Positions 32,459-40,996 of a stretch of DNA of 64,000 nt are shown here, one piece after another. Within the stretch, counting starts at the first letter, position 1, and every line of letters starts with the position of its first letter. Made by a program: the position numbers and the translations under genes. The notes below the pieces were generated by a model that worked only from the letters and a program-made list of their open reading frames with translations, ran no database searches and had not been told where the DNA came from. Source of the DNA: Salinilacustrithrix sp003476595 (GTDB taxonomy: Bacteria > Actinomycetota > Acidimicrobiia > Acidimicrobiales > Salinilacustritrichaceae); assembly GCA_963972525.1 (NCBI GenBank), contig CAXAUZ010000003.1, forward strand, positions 62,001 to 126,000. The letters run 5' to 3'.

Positions 32459-34357
32459 TCAATCAGCGACGGGGAGGGTGAAGGTGAACGTCGTCCCGAC
32501 GCCGAGCTCGCTCTCGAGGTCGAGGCCGCCGGCCTGGAGCTGCGCGTAGCGGCGCGCCACGTTGAGCCCGACGCCGGTGCCCCGACGATCGGCGAGGGCG
32601 GGCGCGGACTGGAAGAAGCTCTGGAACACCCGGCGCTGGTCCTCGGGGGCGATGCCGATCCCCTGGTCCCGCACGTGCAGGTGGACCGTGTCGTCGATCT
32701 GCTCGGCCTCGATGTCGATGCGGGTGCCGGCGTTGGAGTACTTCGCCGCGTTGGTGAGCAGGTTCCGCAGGACGTGGCCGAAGGCGTAGCGGTCCCCGAG
32801 CACCCGCAGCCCGTTGGTCGCGACGGCGACCTCGTGGTCCCGGAGCTGCAGCTCCAGGGAGTCGACCATCTCCGTCACCACCTCGTGGAGGTCGAGCGGC
32901 TCGAGCTCGACCTGCACCCGCCCGGCCTGCAGCCGGGAGAAGTCCAGGAGCTGCTCGATCATCGTCTCCATGGACGATGCGTTGGCGACGATGCGATCGA
33001 GGAGCTGGTCGCGGTCGGCGTCGCCGAGGCGGGACCACTGCTGGCGCAGCACCGAGCCGAAGCCCCGCACGGCCGTCAGCGGGGTGCGCAGCTCGTGGGA
33101 CACCGTGGCCAGGAACTGGTCCTTCAACCGGTCGGCCTCGCGCAGGCGGCTCATCTCGTCCCGGTCCTGGTCGCGCAGGCGGGCCAGCTCGCCGGCCTCG
33201 TCGCGCTGGTCGGTGACGTCGCGCAGCGTGCACACCAGGCCCTCGACGTCGGGGTCGTCGAGCCGGTTGACGACCGCCGCCTCGATCCAGCGCCACCCGA
33301 AGCGGGCGTGGCGGAGGCGCAGTGACGCCCGAGCGCGGCCGTTCGGCTCGGCCATCGCCTCGCCGAGGGCTCCGATCACCCCGTCGACGTCGTCGGGGTG
33401 CATGTCGTTGAAGGCGCTCTCGCCGACGTTGGTGTAGGCGGGGGCGTCCACGAAGCGCTCGATGCCCGGGCTCGTCCACCGCACCGACAGGTCGGGCCCG
33501 AGGATGACGATCACGTCGTCGATGTTCTCCACCAGGGACTCGAGGTGGCGGCGGTGGCTGCTCGCCTCCTCGTCCCGTCGGACGCGGTCGGAGATGTCGC
33601 GCAGCGAGACGACGTGGCCGGTCGTGCCGTCGTCCAGCTCGACGGACCCGGCCAGCGTGACCTCGGTGTGGTGCCACTCGTCGTCGGCCATCCGGATCCG
33701 CAGGACCAGCGGCTCCACCGCCTCGCCCCTGACGACGCCGCGGTCGAAGGCATCGAGCGCTGCGGCGTGGTCCTCGGGGTGGACGAAGTCCACCATGTTC
33801 GACCCGTTGGCGACCGACCCGTAGAGGCCGGTGATGCGCCCGGCGGCCGGGTTCGAGTAGCGCACCCGACCCCGCTGGTCGATCACGGTGATGATGTCGC
33901 TTGCCGAGTCGAGCATGGCCTCGAGGCGAGCGACGTGGGCCGGGTCGACCGGGCGCTCCAGCGGGGCCCGGAACGTGACCAGCACCTCGGTGTTCGACGG
34001 GTCGTGGGCGCGCAGGGCCACCGCCGACACGGTCAGCAGGGCACGCGTGGAGGCGAGCTCGAGGGCGATGGCGCGCTCCTCGCCCGGTCCCAGGTCGGCG
34101 AGCACGCTCCAGTCGCCGATGGAGTCCCCGAGGCGTCGCAGGCGGCTCGCGCCGTCCTCGACCAGCTGGTCCTCGGCGATCAGCTCCAGTGCGGTGTCGT
34201 TGGCCCAGGGCACCGCGCCGTCGCACCAGATCAGGGCGGCGACGCCGTGCTGCTCGAGGAGGCGGGCGACCAGCTGGGCACCTGCGCTCGACGGCCCGGT
34301 GCGCCACGTGTCGTCGTCGATGGTCGTCTCCGCTCCGGTGCCCGTGCCACCCGCCAT
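32459..34357 (-). CDS. PAS-domain sensor histidine kinase
   Basis: 632 residues, no clear membrane helix, so likely cytoplasmic. An N-terminal PAS-like region, then PAS (SASDIITVIDQRGRVRYSNPAAGRITG) and a second PAS/PAC (DDVIVILGPDLSVRWTSPGIERF) lead to the dimerisation helix with phospho-acceptor His421 in SHELRTPL, N-box NLLTNAAKYSNAG, and ATP-lid DQGIGIAPEDQRR and GTGVGLNVARRYAQL. No partner response regulator is adjacent. ATG 34355-34357 selected because the frame upstream is a compositional shadow. Input signal unknown. Confidence 0.88.
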   Translation of the reverse strand: MAGGTGTGAETTIDDDTWRTGPSSAGAQLVARLLEQHGVAALIWCDGAVPWANDTALELIAEDQLVEDGASRLRRLGDSIGDWSVLADLGPGEERAIALELASTRALLTVSAVALRAHDPSNTEVLVTFRAPLERPVDPAHVARLEAMLDSASDIITVIDQRGRVRYSNPAAGRITGLYGSVANGSNMVDFVHPEDHAAALDAFDRGVVRGEAVEPLVLRIRMADDEWHHTEVTLAGSVELDDGTTGHVVSLRDISDRVRRDEEASSHRRHLESLVENIDDVIVILGPDLSVRWTSPGIERFVDAPAYTNVGESAFNDMHPDDVDGVIGALGEAMAEPNGRARASLRLRHARFGWRWIEAAVVNRLDDPDVEGLVCTLRDVTDQRDEAGELARLRDQDRDEMSRLREADRLKDQFLATVSHELRTPLTAVRGFGSVLRQQWSRLGDADRDQLLDRIVANASSMETMIEQLLDFSRLQAGRVQVELEPLDLHEVVTEMVDSLELQLRDHEVAVATNGLRVLGDRYAFGHVLRNLLTNAAKYSNAGTRIDIEAEQIDDTVHLHVRDQGIGIAPEDQRRVFQSFFQSAPALADRRGTGVGLNVARRYAQLQAGGLDLESELGVGTTFTFTLPVAD

Positions 34358-34479
34358 GTAATCATGTTCGCGCTCTGGGTCGTGGTGCGCGCGCCCGTGG
34401 GTCGAGGATCCCGTTTCGCCCGCTTGGCGGCGGTCGGTCCGTTCGCACCGCGGAGGACGACCGAGCCGACCGCGGTGGC

Positions 34480-34493
34480 TACGGTCGGCGCGC
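34480..34493 (+). promoter_or_regulatory. Putative -10 of tdk, near-leaderless
   Basis: TACGGT (34480-34485) followed by 8 bp and the ATG. No convincing -35 and no ribosome site, so the tdk message is probably leaderless. Confidence 0.35.
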
Positions 34494-35117
34494 ATGGGCC
34501 TGTTGCGCTTCTCGTACGGCACGATGAGCTCGGGCAAGAGCACCCTGGCCCTGCAGATCCACCACAACCTGGCCAAGCAGTCCCGGCACGGCCTGCTCCT
34601 GTCGCTGTTCGACCGGGAGGGTGCCCGGGTGTCGAGCCGGCTCGGTGTCTCGGCCACGGCGGTGGAGGTGACGCCCGAGCTCGACCTGTGCGCCGTGGCC
34701 GCCCAGGAGGTGGCCCTGAACGGCCGCCTCGACTACCTGGTCTGCGACGAGGTGCAGTTCTACGCGGTGGCGCAGGTCGACCAGCTCGCGCTCATCGCCG
34801 ACGAGCTGGGCGCCGACGTCTACGCGTTCGGGCTGCTGACCGACTTCCGCGGCGTCCTCTTCGAGGGCACGAAGCGGATGTTCGAGATCGCCGACGAGCG
34901 GGTGGAGCTGCACGTGGAGGCCCGCTGCTGGTGCGGGGCGCGGGCGACCAACAACGCCCGCCTGGTGAACGGCGAGCTGGTCCGGCACGGCGAGACGATC
35001 GTGGTCGGCGACACCGTGGCGGCCGAGGACACGCCCCTGTTCGGCGACGTGGTCACCTACGAGCTTCTGTGCCGCCGCCACTTCCGGGCCGGCGCCCTGG
35101 GCCCGCCGGGGGGCTGA
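34494..35117 (+). CDS. tdk: Thymidine kinase
   Basis: 207 residues, type II TK. P-loop GTMSSGKST at residues 9-17, catalytic region VCDEVQFYA, lid segment GLLTDFRGVLFEGT, and zinc-binding cysteines in ARCWCGARATNNARL plus LCRRHF at the end. Phosphorylates thymidine for dTMP salvage. Stands alone, divergent from the histidine kinase gene, and precedes the monooxygenase fusion by 91 bp. Confidence 0.93.
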   Translation: MGLLRFSYGTMSSGKSTLALQIHHNLAKQSRHGLLLSLFDREGARVSSRLGVSATAVEVTPELDLCAVAAQEVALNGRLDYLVCDEVQFYAVAQVDQLALIADELGADVYAFGLLTDFRGVLFEGTKRMFEIADERVELHVEARCWCGARATNNARLVNGELVRHGETIVVGDTVAAEDTPLFGDVVTYELLCRRHFRAGALGPPGG

Positions 35118-35208
35118 GCGAGTGCGTTCTGCGCCGGGGTGCGTCGCTGTGTGACACTGGCCACAGACGTTGCCAGAACGGCAGCACGGACGGACCGAGG
35201 GGACGACG

Positions 35209-37809
35209 ATGGTGGATTCGAACGGCACGCGTGACGGCAGCACCGAGCTCGATGTGGTGGTCGTCGGGGCCGGCTTCGCCGGCATGTACCTGCTGCACCG
35301 GCTCCGGAACGCCGGCTTCTCCACCGTCGTGCTGGAGGCGGCCGACGACGTCGGCGGCACCTGGTACTGGAACCGGTACCCGGGTGCCCGCTGCGACATC
35401 CCGACGGTCGACTACACGTACAGCTTCGATCCCGAGCTCGAGGACGAGTGGACCTGGTCGGAGAAGTACGCGACCCAGCCCGAGATCCTCCGCTACGCCC
35501 AGCACGTCGCCGACAAGCACGACCTGCGCCGGGACATCCGCTTCGACACGCGGGTCGACGCTGCCCGCTGGGACGAGGGGTCGTCCCGCTGGCACGTGCG
35601 CACCGAGGCCGGCGACGAGCTGACCTGCCGCTGGTACGTCATGGCCACCGGCTGCCTGTCGATGCCGAAGACGCCCGACATCGAGGGCGCCGACCGCTTC
35701 GGCGGCGAGGTGTACTTCACCAGCCGCTGGCCCCACGAGGGCGTCGACTTCACCGGCAAGCGGGTGGGCGTCATCGGCACCGGGTCGTCCGCGATCCAGT
35801 CCATCCCGATCATCGCCCAGCAGGCGAGCGAGCTCACCGTCTTCCAGCGCACGCCCAACTTCTCGATCCCGGCGCACAACGGCCCCGTGTCGGAGGAGCG
35901 CAAGGCCGAGCTCGAGGCCGACCGCGACGCCTACCGCGAGGCGGCGAGGTGGTCGCGGGGCGGTATCCCGGGTGAACCCACCGAGATCAGCGCCGTGCTG
36001 GCCGACGAGGAGACCCGCACGCGGCGCCTCGACACCGCCTGGGACAAGGGTGAGCTGTTCGAGATCATCGGCGTCTTCAACGACGTCCTGGTCAACCCCG
36101 CCGCCAACGAGGTCGTCGCCGACTACATCCGCGGCAAGATCCGCTCGATCGTGGAGGACCCCGAGACGGCCGAGGCGCTGTGCCCGACCGACCACCCCTT
36201 CGCCTCCAAGCGCCCCTGCCTCGACAGCGGCTACTACGCCACCTACAACCTGCCCCACGTGCGCCTGGTCGACCTGCGCAAGCACCCGATCACGACCATC
36301 ACCGAGACGGGCATCGACACCGCGGACGGCTCCCACGAGCTTGACGCCATCGTCTACGCCACCGGCTTCGACGCCATGACCGGTGCGCTCGTGTCCGTGG
36401 ACATCGAAGGGCGCGACGGCGTCACCCTGAAGCAGAAGTGGGCGGACGGCCCCACCACCTACCTGGGCCTCACGTCGGTCGGCTTCCCCAACCTGTTCAC
36501 GGTCACCGGACCGGGGAGCCCGTCGGTGCTCTCCAACATGATGGTGTCGATCGAGCAGCACGTGGACTGGATCACCGACACCCTCGTCGACCTGCGCGAG
36601 CAGGGCTACGCGGTCATCGAGCCGACCCAGACCGCGGAGTCGGGCTGGGTGCAGCACGTCAACGACTGCGCCGACATCACCCTCTACCCGACGGCGAACT
36701 CCTGGTACATGGGCGCCAACGTGCCCGGGAAGCCCCGGGTCTTCCTGCCCTACGTGGGCGGCGTCGACGGCTACCGGCAGGCGTGCGATGAGGTCGTCGA
36801 GGCCGGCTACCTCGGCTTCGAGCTCCGCGGTGACGGCAAGGTGCAGCGCAACGACGGCGTGATCCGCCGGCTGCAGCCCGACGTGGCCATGGTGCTCGAG
36901 ATGATGGCGGAGATGGAGCTGCCGCCGATGGACTCGATGTCGGCCGAGGAGGCCCGCGCCTTCTCGGAGGCGACGAACGCTCAGCGCCCGCCGGGCCCTG
37001 ATGTCGGCGAGATCGTCGACGGCACGCTGCCGGGCGCTGACGGCGACCTCCGCTACCGCCTGTACCGGCCCCCGACGCCGGGTCCCCACCCGGTGGTGGC
37101 GTACTTCCACGGCGGTGGCTGGGTGCTCGGCAGCCACGACTCCGACGATCCGTTCTGCCGAGACCTCTGCGTGCGCGCCGATGCCGTGATCGTCTCCGTC
37201 GACTACCGCCACGCCCCCGAGGCCCGCTTCCCCGCGGCGGCCGAGGACGGCTTCGCCGCGCTGCAGTGGATCGCCGAGCACCCCCAGGAGCTCGGTGGCA
37301 TCCCCGGCGCCCTCGCGGTGGCCGGCTGGAGCGCCGGCGCCAACGTCGCCGCGGTGGCGGCCCAGAAGGCGCGGGACGCCGCGGCACCTCACATCAGCGC
37401 CCAGGTGCTGGTGAACCCGGTGACCGACTCGGACTTCAGCCGCCCGAGCTACGAGGAGAACGGCGAGGGCTACATGCTCACCCGCGACCTCATGGCCTGG
37501 TTCTGGGACCACTACGCCGACCCGGCCGACCGCACCGACCCGCGTGCCGCGCCCCTGCGCAACCCCGACCTGTCCGGCCTGCCGCCGGCGCTGGTCGTGA
37601 CCTGCGAGTTCGACCCGCTGCGCGACGAGGGCCAGGCCTACGCCGAGGCGCTCGATGCCGCCGGCGTGCAGGTCCGGCACCTGCCGGGCCGGGGCCTGAT
37701 CCACACCTCGATCACGGCCGTGGACATGATCATCTCGGCCACCGACCTCCGCGCCGAGATCGGCTCGGAGCTCGGGCGCATGGTGCGCGAGGGCGTCGCC
37801 GTCTCCTGA
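35209..37809 (+). CDS. Baeyer-Villiger-type flavin monooxygenase fused to alpha/beta hydrolase
   Basis: 866 residues. Residues about 14-560: group B monooxygenase with FAD motif VVVGAGFAGMYLLHRL (20-25), the BVMO-typical GGTWYWNRYPGARCD, and NADPH motif GVIGTGSSAIQ (188-197). The BVMO fingerprint FxGxxxHxxxWP appears at 164-175 as FGGEVYFTSRWP, with Phe170 where His is expected. Residues about 600-866: hormone-sensitive-lipase-type esterase with HGGGW (634-638), nucleophile GWSAG (Ser708), Asp802 and His832. The pair could turn a ketone into an ester and hydrolyse it in one chain. ATG 35209 preferred (GAGGGG upstream) over ATG 35170. Confidence 0.88.
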   Translation: MVDSNGTRDGSTELDVVVVGAGFAGMYLLHRLRNAGFSTVVLEAADDVGGTWYWNRYPGARCDIPTVDYTYSFDPELEDEWTWSEKYATQPEILRYAQHVADKHDLRRDIRFDTRVDAARWDEGSSRWHVRTEAGDELTCRWYVMATGCLSMPKTPDIEGADRFGGEVYFTSRWPHEGVDFTGKRVGVIGTGSSAIQSIPIIAQQASELTVFQRTPNFSIPAHNGPVSEERKAELEADRDAYREAARWSRGGIPGEPTEISAVLADEETRTRRLDTAWDKGELFEIIGVFNDVLVNPAANEVVADYIRGKIRSIVEDPETAEALCPTDHPFASKRPCLDSGYYATYNLPHVRLVDLRKHPITTITETGIDTADGSHELDAIVYATGFDAMTGALVSVDIEGRDGVTLKQKWADGPTTYLGLTSVGFPNLFTVTGPGSPSVLSNMMVSIEQHVDWITDTLVDLREQGYAVIEPTQTAESGWVQHVNDCADITLYPTANSWYMGANVPGKPRVFLPYVGGVDGYRQACDEVVEAGYLGFELRGDGKVQRNDGVIRRLQPDVAMVLEMMAEMELPPMDSMSAEEARAFSEATNAQRPPGPDVGEIVDGTLPGADGDLRYRLYRPPTPGPHPVVAYFHGGGWVLGSHDSDDPFCRDLCVRADAVIVSVDYRHAPEARFPAAAEDGFAALQWIAEHPQELGGIPGALAVAGWSAGANVAAVAAQKARDAAAPHISAQVLVNPVTDSDFSRPSYEENGEGYMLTRDLMAWFWDHYADPADRTDPRAAPLRNPDLSGLPPALVVTCEFDPLRDEGQAYAEALDAAGVQVRHLPGRGLIHTSITAVDMIISATDLRAEIGSELGRMVREGVAVS

Positions 37810-37829
37810 GCCGGGTGCGGTTCGCCGCC

Positions 37830-37872
37830 GATCGGCGCTGGACGGGCAGATGCGCTCCGTTCAGCGCCGATC
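37830..37872. terminator. Bidirectional hairpin terminator
   Basis: 16 pairs (one G-T wobble): 37830-37845 with 37857-37872, 11-nt loop. It covers the last codons of the convergent lipase-maturation-factor gene, so one structure may serve both transcripts. Confidence 0.65.
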
Positions 37873-39318
37873 CTCGGGCAGCGAGGCTCGCGTCACGGGG
37901 CGGACGAACTCCCCGAGGGGCGTGCGCGTCCAGAAGCTCCCGGTCTCCCGGCGCTCGGCGCGGGTGGCGTACCGGTAGCGGTACCGGCGCGCTCGCACCG
38001 CTCGGGGTGGTGCCTCGAGGAACGGGTTGCGGCCGAGCAGCGAGCAGATGTCGGGGTCGTTCTCCAGCAGCCCGCGCAGGAACGGCGCGAGCCATGGTTC
38101 GGCGTAGGAGGCCGACAGGGGCACGAACCACAGGAGCCAATCGAGGCGGAGGTGGTACGGCGCGATCTGGCGGGGTCGCTGCGCCGGGTCGGTGGGCTTG
38201 CCCTTGAACCCGTACTCCCGCCACACGGTGTCCGGACCCGGGTCGGGGTCGTCGGTGCCCTCGATCACGATCTCGTCGCGGGTCCGGGTGATCGAGCCGA
38301 ACGCCCCGTAGGTGTTCACGAGGTGGAGCGGGTCGAAGCTGGCGTTCATCCGCTGCTGCTTCGACAGCAGGTTCTTCGCCGGTCCGGTCGACAGGACCAC
38401 CACGACCGCGACGGCGATGCCGACCACGACGTCGAACCAGACCGGGGACGCGGCCAGCTCGGTCGGCGGTGAGAGCCCGATCACGGACTCGATGAGGCGG
38501 CCGTCGAGCGCGGCGAAGCCGATCACGATCGTGAGCAGGTTCAGCCAGGCGAAGTTGCCGCTGAGCATGAGGTACGCCTGGGTCACGATCATGAGCACCG
38601 CGGCGCCGGAGCGGATCGGCTGCGGGGCGAACAGCAGCACCGGCGCGACCAGCTGGGCGACGTGGTTCGCCGCCACCTCCACCCGGTGCAGCGGCCGGGG
38701 GAGGAGGTGGAACCAGCGGCTGAGCGGGTTCGGCATCGGCTGGGTCTCGTGGTGGTACTCGAGGCAGGTGAGGTCCCGCCAGCACGGGTCGCCTCGCAGC
38801 TTGATGAGGCCGGCGCCGAGCTCGAGCCGGAACAGCAGCCACCAGAGCAGCACGAGCACCGCGGCCGGTGCCTCCACGTCGGCGGGGCCGAGGAAGATCG
38901 CCAGGAACCCGGCCTCGCAGAGCAGGGACTCCCAGCCGAAGGAGTACCAGCGCTGGCCCACGTTCACGATCGACAGGTACAGCGCCCACAGGAGCGCCCA
39001 CGCCGCCATCGTGAGCAGGATCGGGCCCCGGTCGAGGACGCCCACGAGGGCGGCGGCCGACACGGCGATGCCGGCCCACGCCACGGCGAGGAAGGTCCGG
39101 TCGGTGCTGCGCCAGTGGAAGATGCTCGGGGCCCGACGGAACGGGACGCGCGCCACGAACGAGGCCATCGGCGTCAGGCCGCGGGAGCCGAGCAGGCCGC
39201 GGAACTGGTTCCGGGCGGCGATGAACGCGATCAGGTACACGAGGGCCAGCCCGCGCTGGAAGAGCAGCCGGGCGCTCGCATCTGCGACATCGGGCAGCCA
39301 GTGCATCGCGTCGTTCAC
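37861..39318 (-). CDS. Lipase maturation factor family protein
   Basis: 485-residue polytopic membrane protein. Typical LMF features: RGLALVYLIAFIAARNQFRGLLGSRGLTPM, then GWESLLCEAGFLAIFLGP, RLELGAGLIKLRGDPCWRDLTCLEYHHETQPMPNPLSRWFHLLP and a C-terminal soluble region with WLLWFVPLSASYAEPWLAPFLRGLLENDP. The eukaryotic relative LMF1 helps fold lipases in the ER; the bacterial role is unknown but could concern secreted lipases. Convergent with the hydrolase-fusion gene and divergent from an acyl-CoA dehydrogenase gene, sharing a strong inverted repeat in the 52-bp gap. Confidence 0.88.
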   Translation of the reverse strand: MNDAMHWLPDVADASARLLFQRGLALVYLIAFIAARNQFRGLLGSRGLTPMASFVARVPFRRAPSIFHWRSTDRTFLAVAWAGIAVSAAALVGVLDRGPILLTMAAWALLWALYLSIVNVGQRWYSFGWESLLCEAGFLAIFLGPADVEAPAAVLVLLWWLLFRLELGAGLIKLRGDPCWRDLTCLEYHHETQPMPNPLSRWFHLLPRPLHRVEVAANHVAQLVAPVLLFAPQPIRSGAAVLMIVTQAYLMLSGNFAWLNLLTIVIGFAALDGRLIESVIGLSPPTELAASPVWFDVVVGIAVAVVVVLSTGPAKNLLSKQQRMNASFDPLHLVNTYGAFGSITRTRDEIVIEGTDDPDPGPDTVWREYGFKGKPTDPAQRPRQIAPYHLRLDWLLWFVPLSASYAEPWLAPFLRGLLENDPDICSLLGRNPFLEAPPRAVRARRYRYRYATRAERRETGSFWTRTPLGEFVRPVTRASLPEDRR

Positions 39319-39321
39319 CTA

Positions 39322-39353
39322 CCCATCGGTGGTGTGGAGCACACCCCGATGGG
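39322..39353. promoter_or_regulatory. Inverted repeat in divergent promoter region (possible operator)
   Basis: CCCATCGG (39322-39329) pairs with CCGATGGG (39346-39353); inside it GGTGT (39331-39335) pairs with ACACC (39341-39345), only T39330 unpaired and a 5-nt centre. It fills most of the 52 bp between two divergent starts, so an operator is likelier than a terminator. Confidence 0.5.
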
Positions 39354-39370
39354 CGTGAGAGCCTGCAGCC

Positions 39371-40564
39371 ATGATCGCGTCGCACACGAGCCCGGCGGTG
39401 GCCGAGGCCCAGTCCTTCCTCGCCGAGCACTGGTCGACCGACGTCGACCGTCGAGCGTGGCGTGAGCTGGTGGTCGACGAGCGGTGGGCGGCGCTGCGCT
39501 GGCCGAGCGAGTGGTACGGGCGCGACCTGGACGACGAGGAGGCCGAGGCGGTCGAGGCCACCTTCGCCGCAGCCGGCGCGCCCGGGCCGGGGCAGGACAA
39601 GTACAACCTCTGGGCCGGGACGCTGCTGGCCCACGGTGGCGACGAGCTCAAGGCGCGCATGCTGCGCCCGCTCCTGCTGGACGAGGTCGCCATGTGCCTG
39701 CTCTACAGCGAGCCGGGCGCCGGCTCCGACCTGGCGGCGATCCGCACCACCGCGGTGCGCGACGGCGACGAGTGGGTCGTGAACGGCCAGAAGGTCTGGA
39801 CCTCCGGCGCCCAGGGGGCGGACTACGGGATGCTCATCGCCCGCACCGACTGGGACCAGCCCAAGCACCGGGGCATCACGTTCTTCTGGTTCCCGATGCG
39901 CCAGGACGGGGTCGAGGTGCGACCCCTCCGCCAGGCCACCGGGGACGCCCGCTTCAACGAGGTGTTCCTCACCGATGCCCGGGTGCCCGACAGCCACCGA
40001 CTCGGCGAGCTCGGCAAGGGCTGGTGGGTGCTGCAGACCGCGCTCACCTACGAGCGGGCGGTGATGGGTGTGACCCAGCGCCGCAGCGAGGGCAGCGGGG
40101 GCGCGACCGCCGAGGCCCACGGCCGGATCCCGGTGCCCGACACCTCGCTGGTCCGCCTCGCCCGGGAGACCGGCCGGGCCGGCGACCCGGTGATCCGCCA
40201 GGACCTGGCCCGGCTGCACGCCATGCGCACGGTCAACGAGTGGAACGGCCAGCGGGCCAAGGCGGTGGCCGAGGCGGGCGGGTCCTCGCCGCTGGCGTCG
40301 CTCGGCAAGCTGGCCATGTCCGGCATCCTCCACTTCGCCGGCCACCTGCAGGGCGAGATCCTCGGCATGGAGGGCACCCTCGACGGCGATGCCCACCCCC
40401 GGGCTCGGGATGCCAACTACTCCCAGCTGAACGCCTACTTCACCTCGATCGGCGGCGGCACCGACCAGATCCAGCGCAACATCATCGGCGAGCGCATCCT
40501 CGGTCTGCCGCGGGAGCCTGAGGTGGACCGGGGCACGCCGTTCAAGGACGTGGCGAGGAGCTGA
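39371..40564 (+). CDS. Acyl-CoA dehydrogenase
   Basis: 397 residues. Family motifs: LLYSEPGAGSDLAAIRTTA, DEWVVNGQKVWTSGAQGADYG, and the C-terminal YFTSIGGGTDQIQRNIIGERILGLPREP. Closer to the FadE/isovaleryl-type actinobacterial group than to the two MAWDF-type enzymes. FAD-dependent; substrate unknown. The last 23 bp overlap the 3' end of the convergent arsR gene. Near a monooxygenase-esterase fusion that could generate carboxylic acids, so it may act downstream after CoA activation; this is inference. Confidence 0.9.
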   Translation: MIASHTSPAVAEAQSFLAEHWSTDVDRRAWRELVVDERWAALRWPSEWYGRDLDDEEAEAVEATFAAAGAPGPGQDKYNLWAGTLLAHGGDELKARMLRPLLLDEVAMCLLYSEPGAGSDLAAIRTTAVRDGDEWVVNGQKVWTSGAQGADYGMLIARTDWDQPKHRGITFFWFPMRQDGVEVRPLRQATGDARFNEVFLTDARVPDSHRLGELGKGWWVLQTALTYERAVMGVTQRRSEGSGGATAEAHGRIPVPDTSLVRLARETGRAGDPVIRQDLARLHAMRTVNEWNGQRAKAVAEAGGSSPLASLGKLAMSGILHFAGHLQGEILGMEGTLDGDAHPRARDANYSQLNAYFTSIGGGTDQIQRNIIGERILGLPREPEVDRGTPFKDVARS

Positions 40565-40901
40565 ACGCCGCGCCGGGCGCCAGCGCGTCCTGGATGGTCG
40601 ACAGGCGCTCCGGGACGACCCGGTACCAGGCCCACCGGCCCCGCTTCTCCCGGGACAGCAGGCCGGCCTCCACGAGGAGCGAGAGGTGGTGGGACACCGT
40701 CGGCTGGGAGCGGCCGAGGGGCTCCACCAGGTCGCACGCGCACGCCTCGCCGGCCTCGGCGGTGGCCACCAGGGAGAGCAGGCGGAGCCGAGCGGGGTCG
40801 GCGAGGACCTTCAGCAGCCCGGCGAGCTCCTCGGCCTCGTCCTCGGCCAGCAGCGACGCGGTCACGGGCTGGCAGCAGACCTCGGTTGCGTGCGCCTCCA
40901 C
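40542..40901 (-). CDS. arsR: ArsR-family arsenic-responsive repressor
   Basis: 119 residues. Winged helix with GRSQPTVSHHLSLLVEAGLL; cysteines Cys9-Cys10 (EVCCQP) at the N-terminus and Cys54/Cys56 in ACACDL, the classic ArsR As(III) site, give four candidate thiolates. It should release DNA on arsenite or organoarsenical binding. GTG start with AGGAGG 4-5 bp upstream. Divergent from arsI with operator-like repeats between them. Its 3' end overlaps the convergent acyl-CoA dehydrogenase gene by 23 bp. Confidence 0.87.
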   Translation of the reverse strand: MEAHATEVCCQPVTASLLAEDEAEELAGLLKVLADPARLRLLSLVATAEAGEACACDLVEPLGRSQPTVSHHLSLLVEAGLLSREKRGRWAWYRVVPERLSTIQDALAPGAAFSSSPRP

Positions 40902-40921
40902 GGGACCTCCTCGAGTTCACA

Positions 40922-40980
40922 TTGACAACCATCGATGTGTTGGTAGGGTGCACCGAGACATCGATGAACGTCGATGAACC
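40922..40980 (+). promoter_or_regulatory. Promoter and CATCGATG operators of arsI
   Basis: -35 TTGACA (40922-40927) and -10 TAGGGT (40944-40949), spacer 16. The 8-bp palindrome CATCGATG occurs at 40930-40937 in the spacer and at 40959-40966 just after the start point, followed by a tandem TCGATGAAC repeat (40961-40969 and 40971-40979). These are the likely ArsR sites. Confidence 0.62.
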
Positions 40981-40996
40981 GTACCAGGAGGAACCC

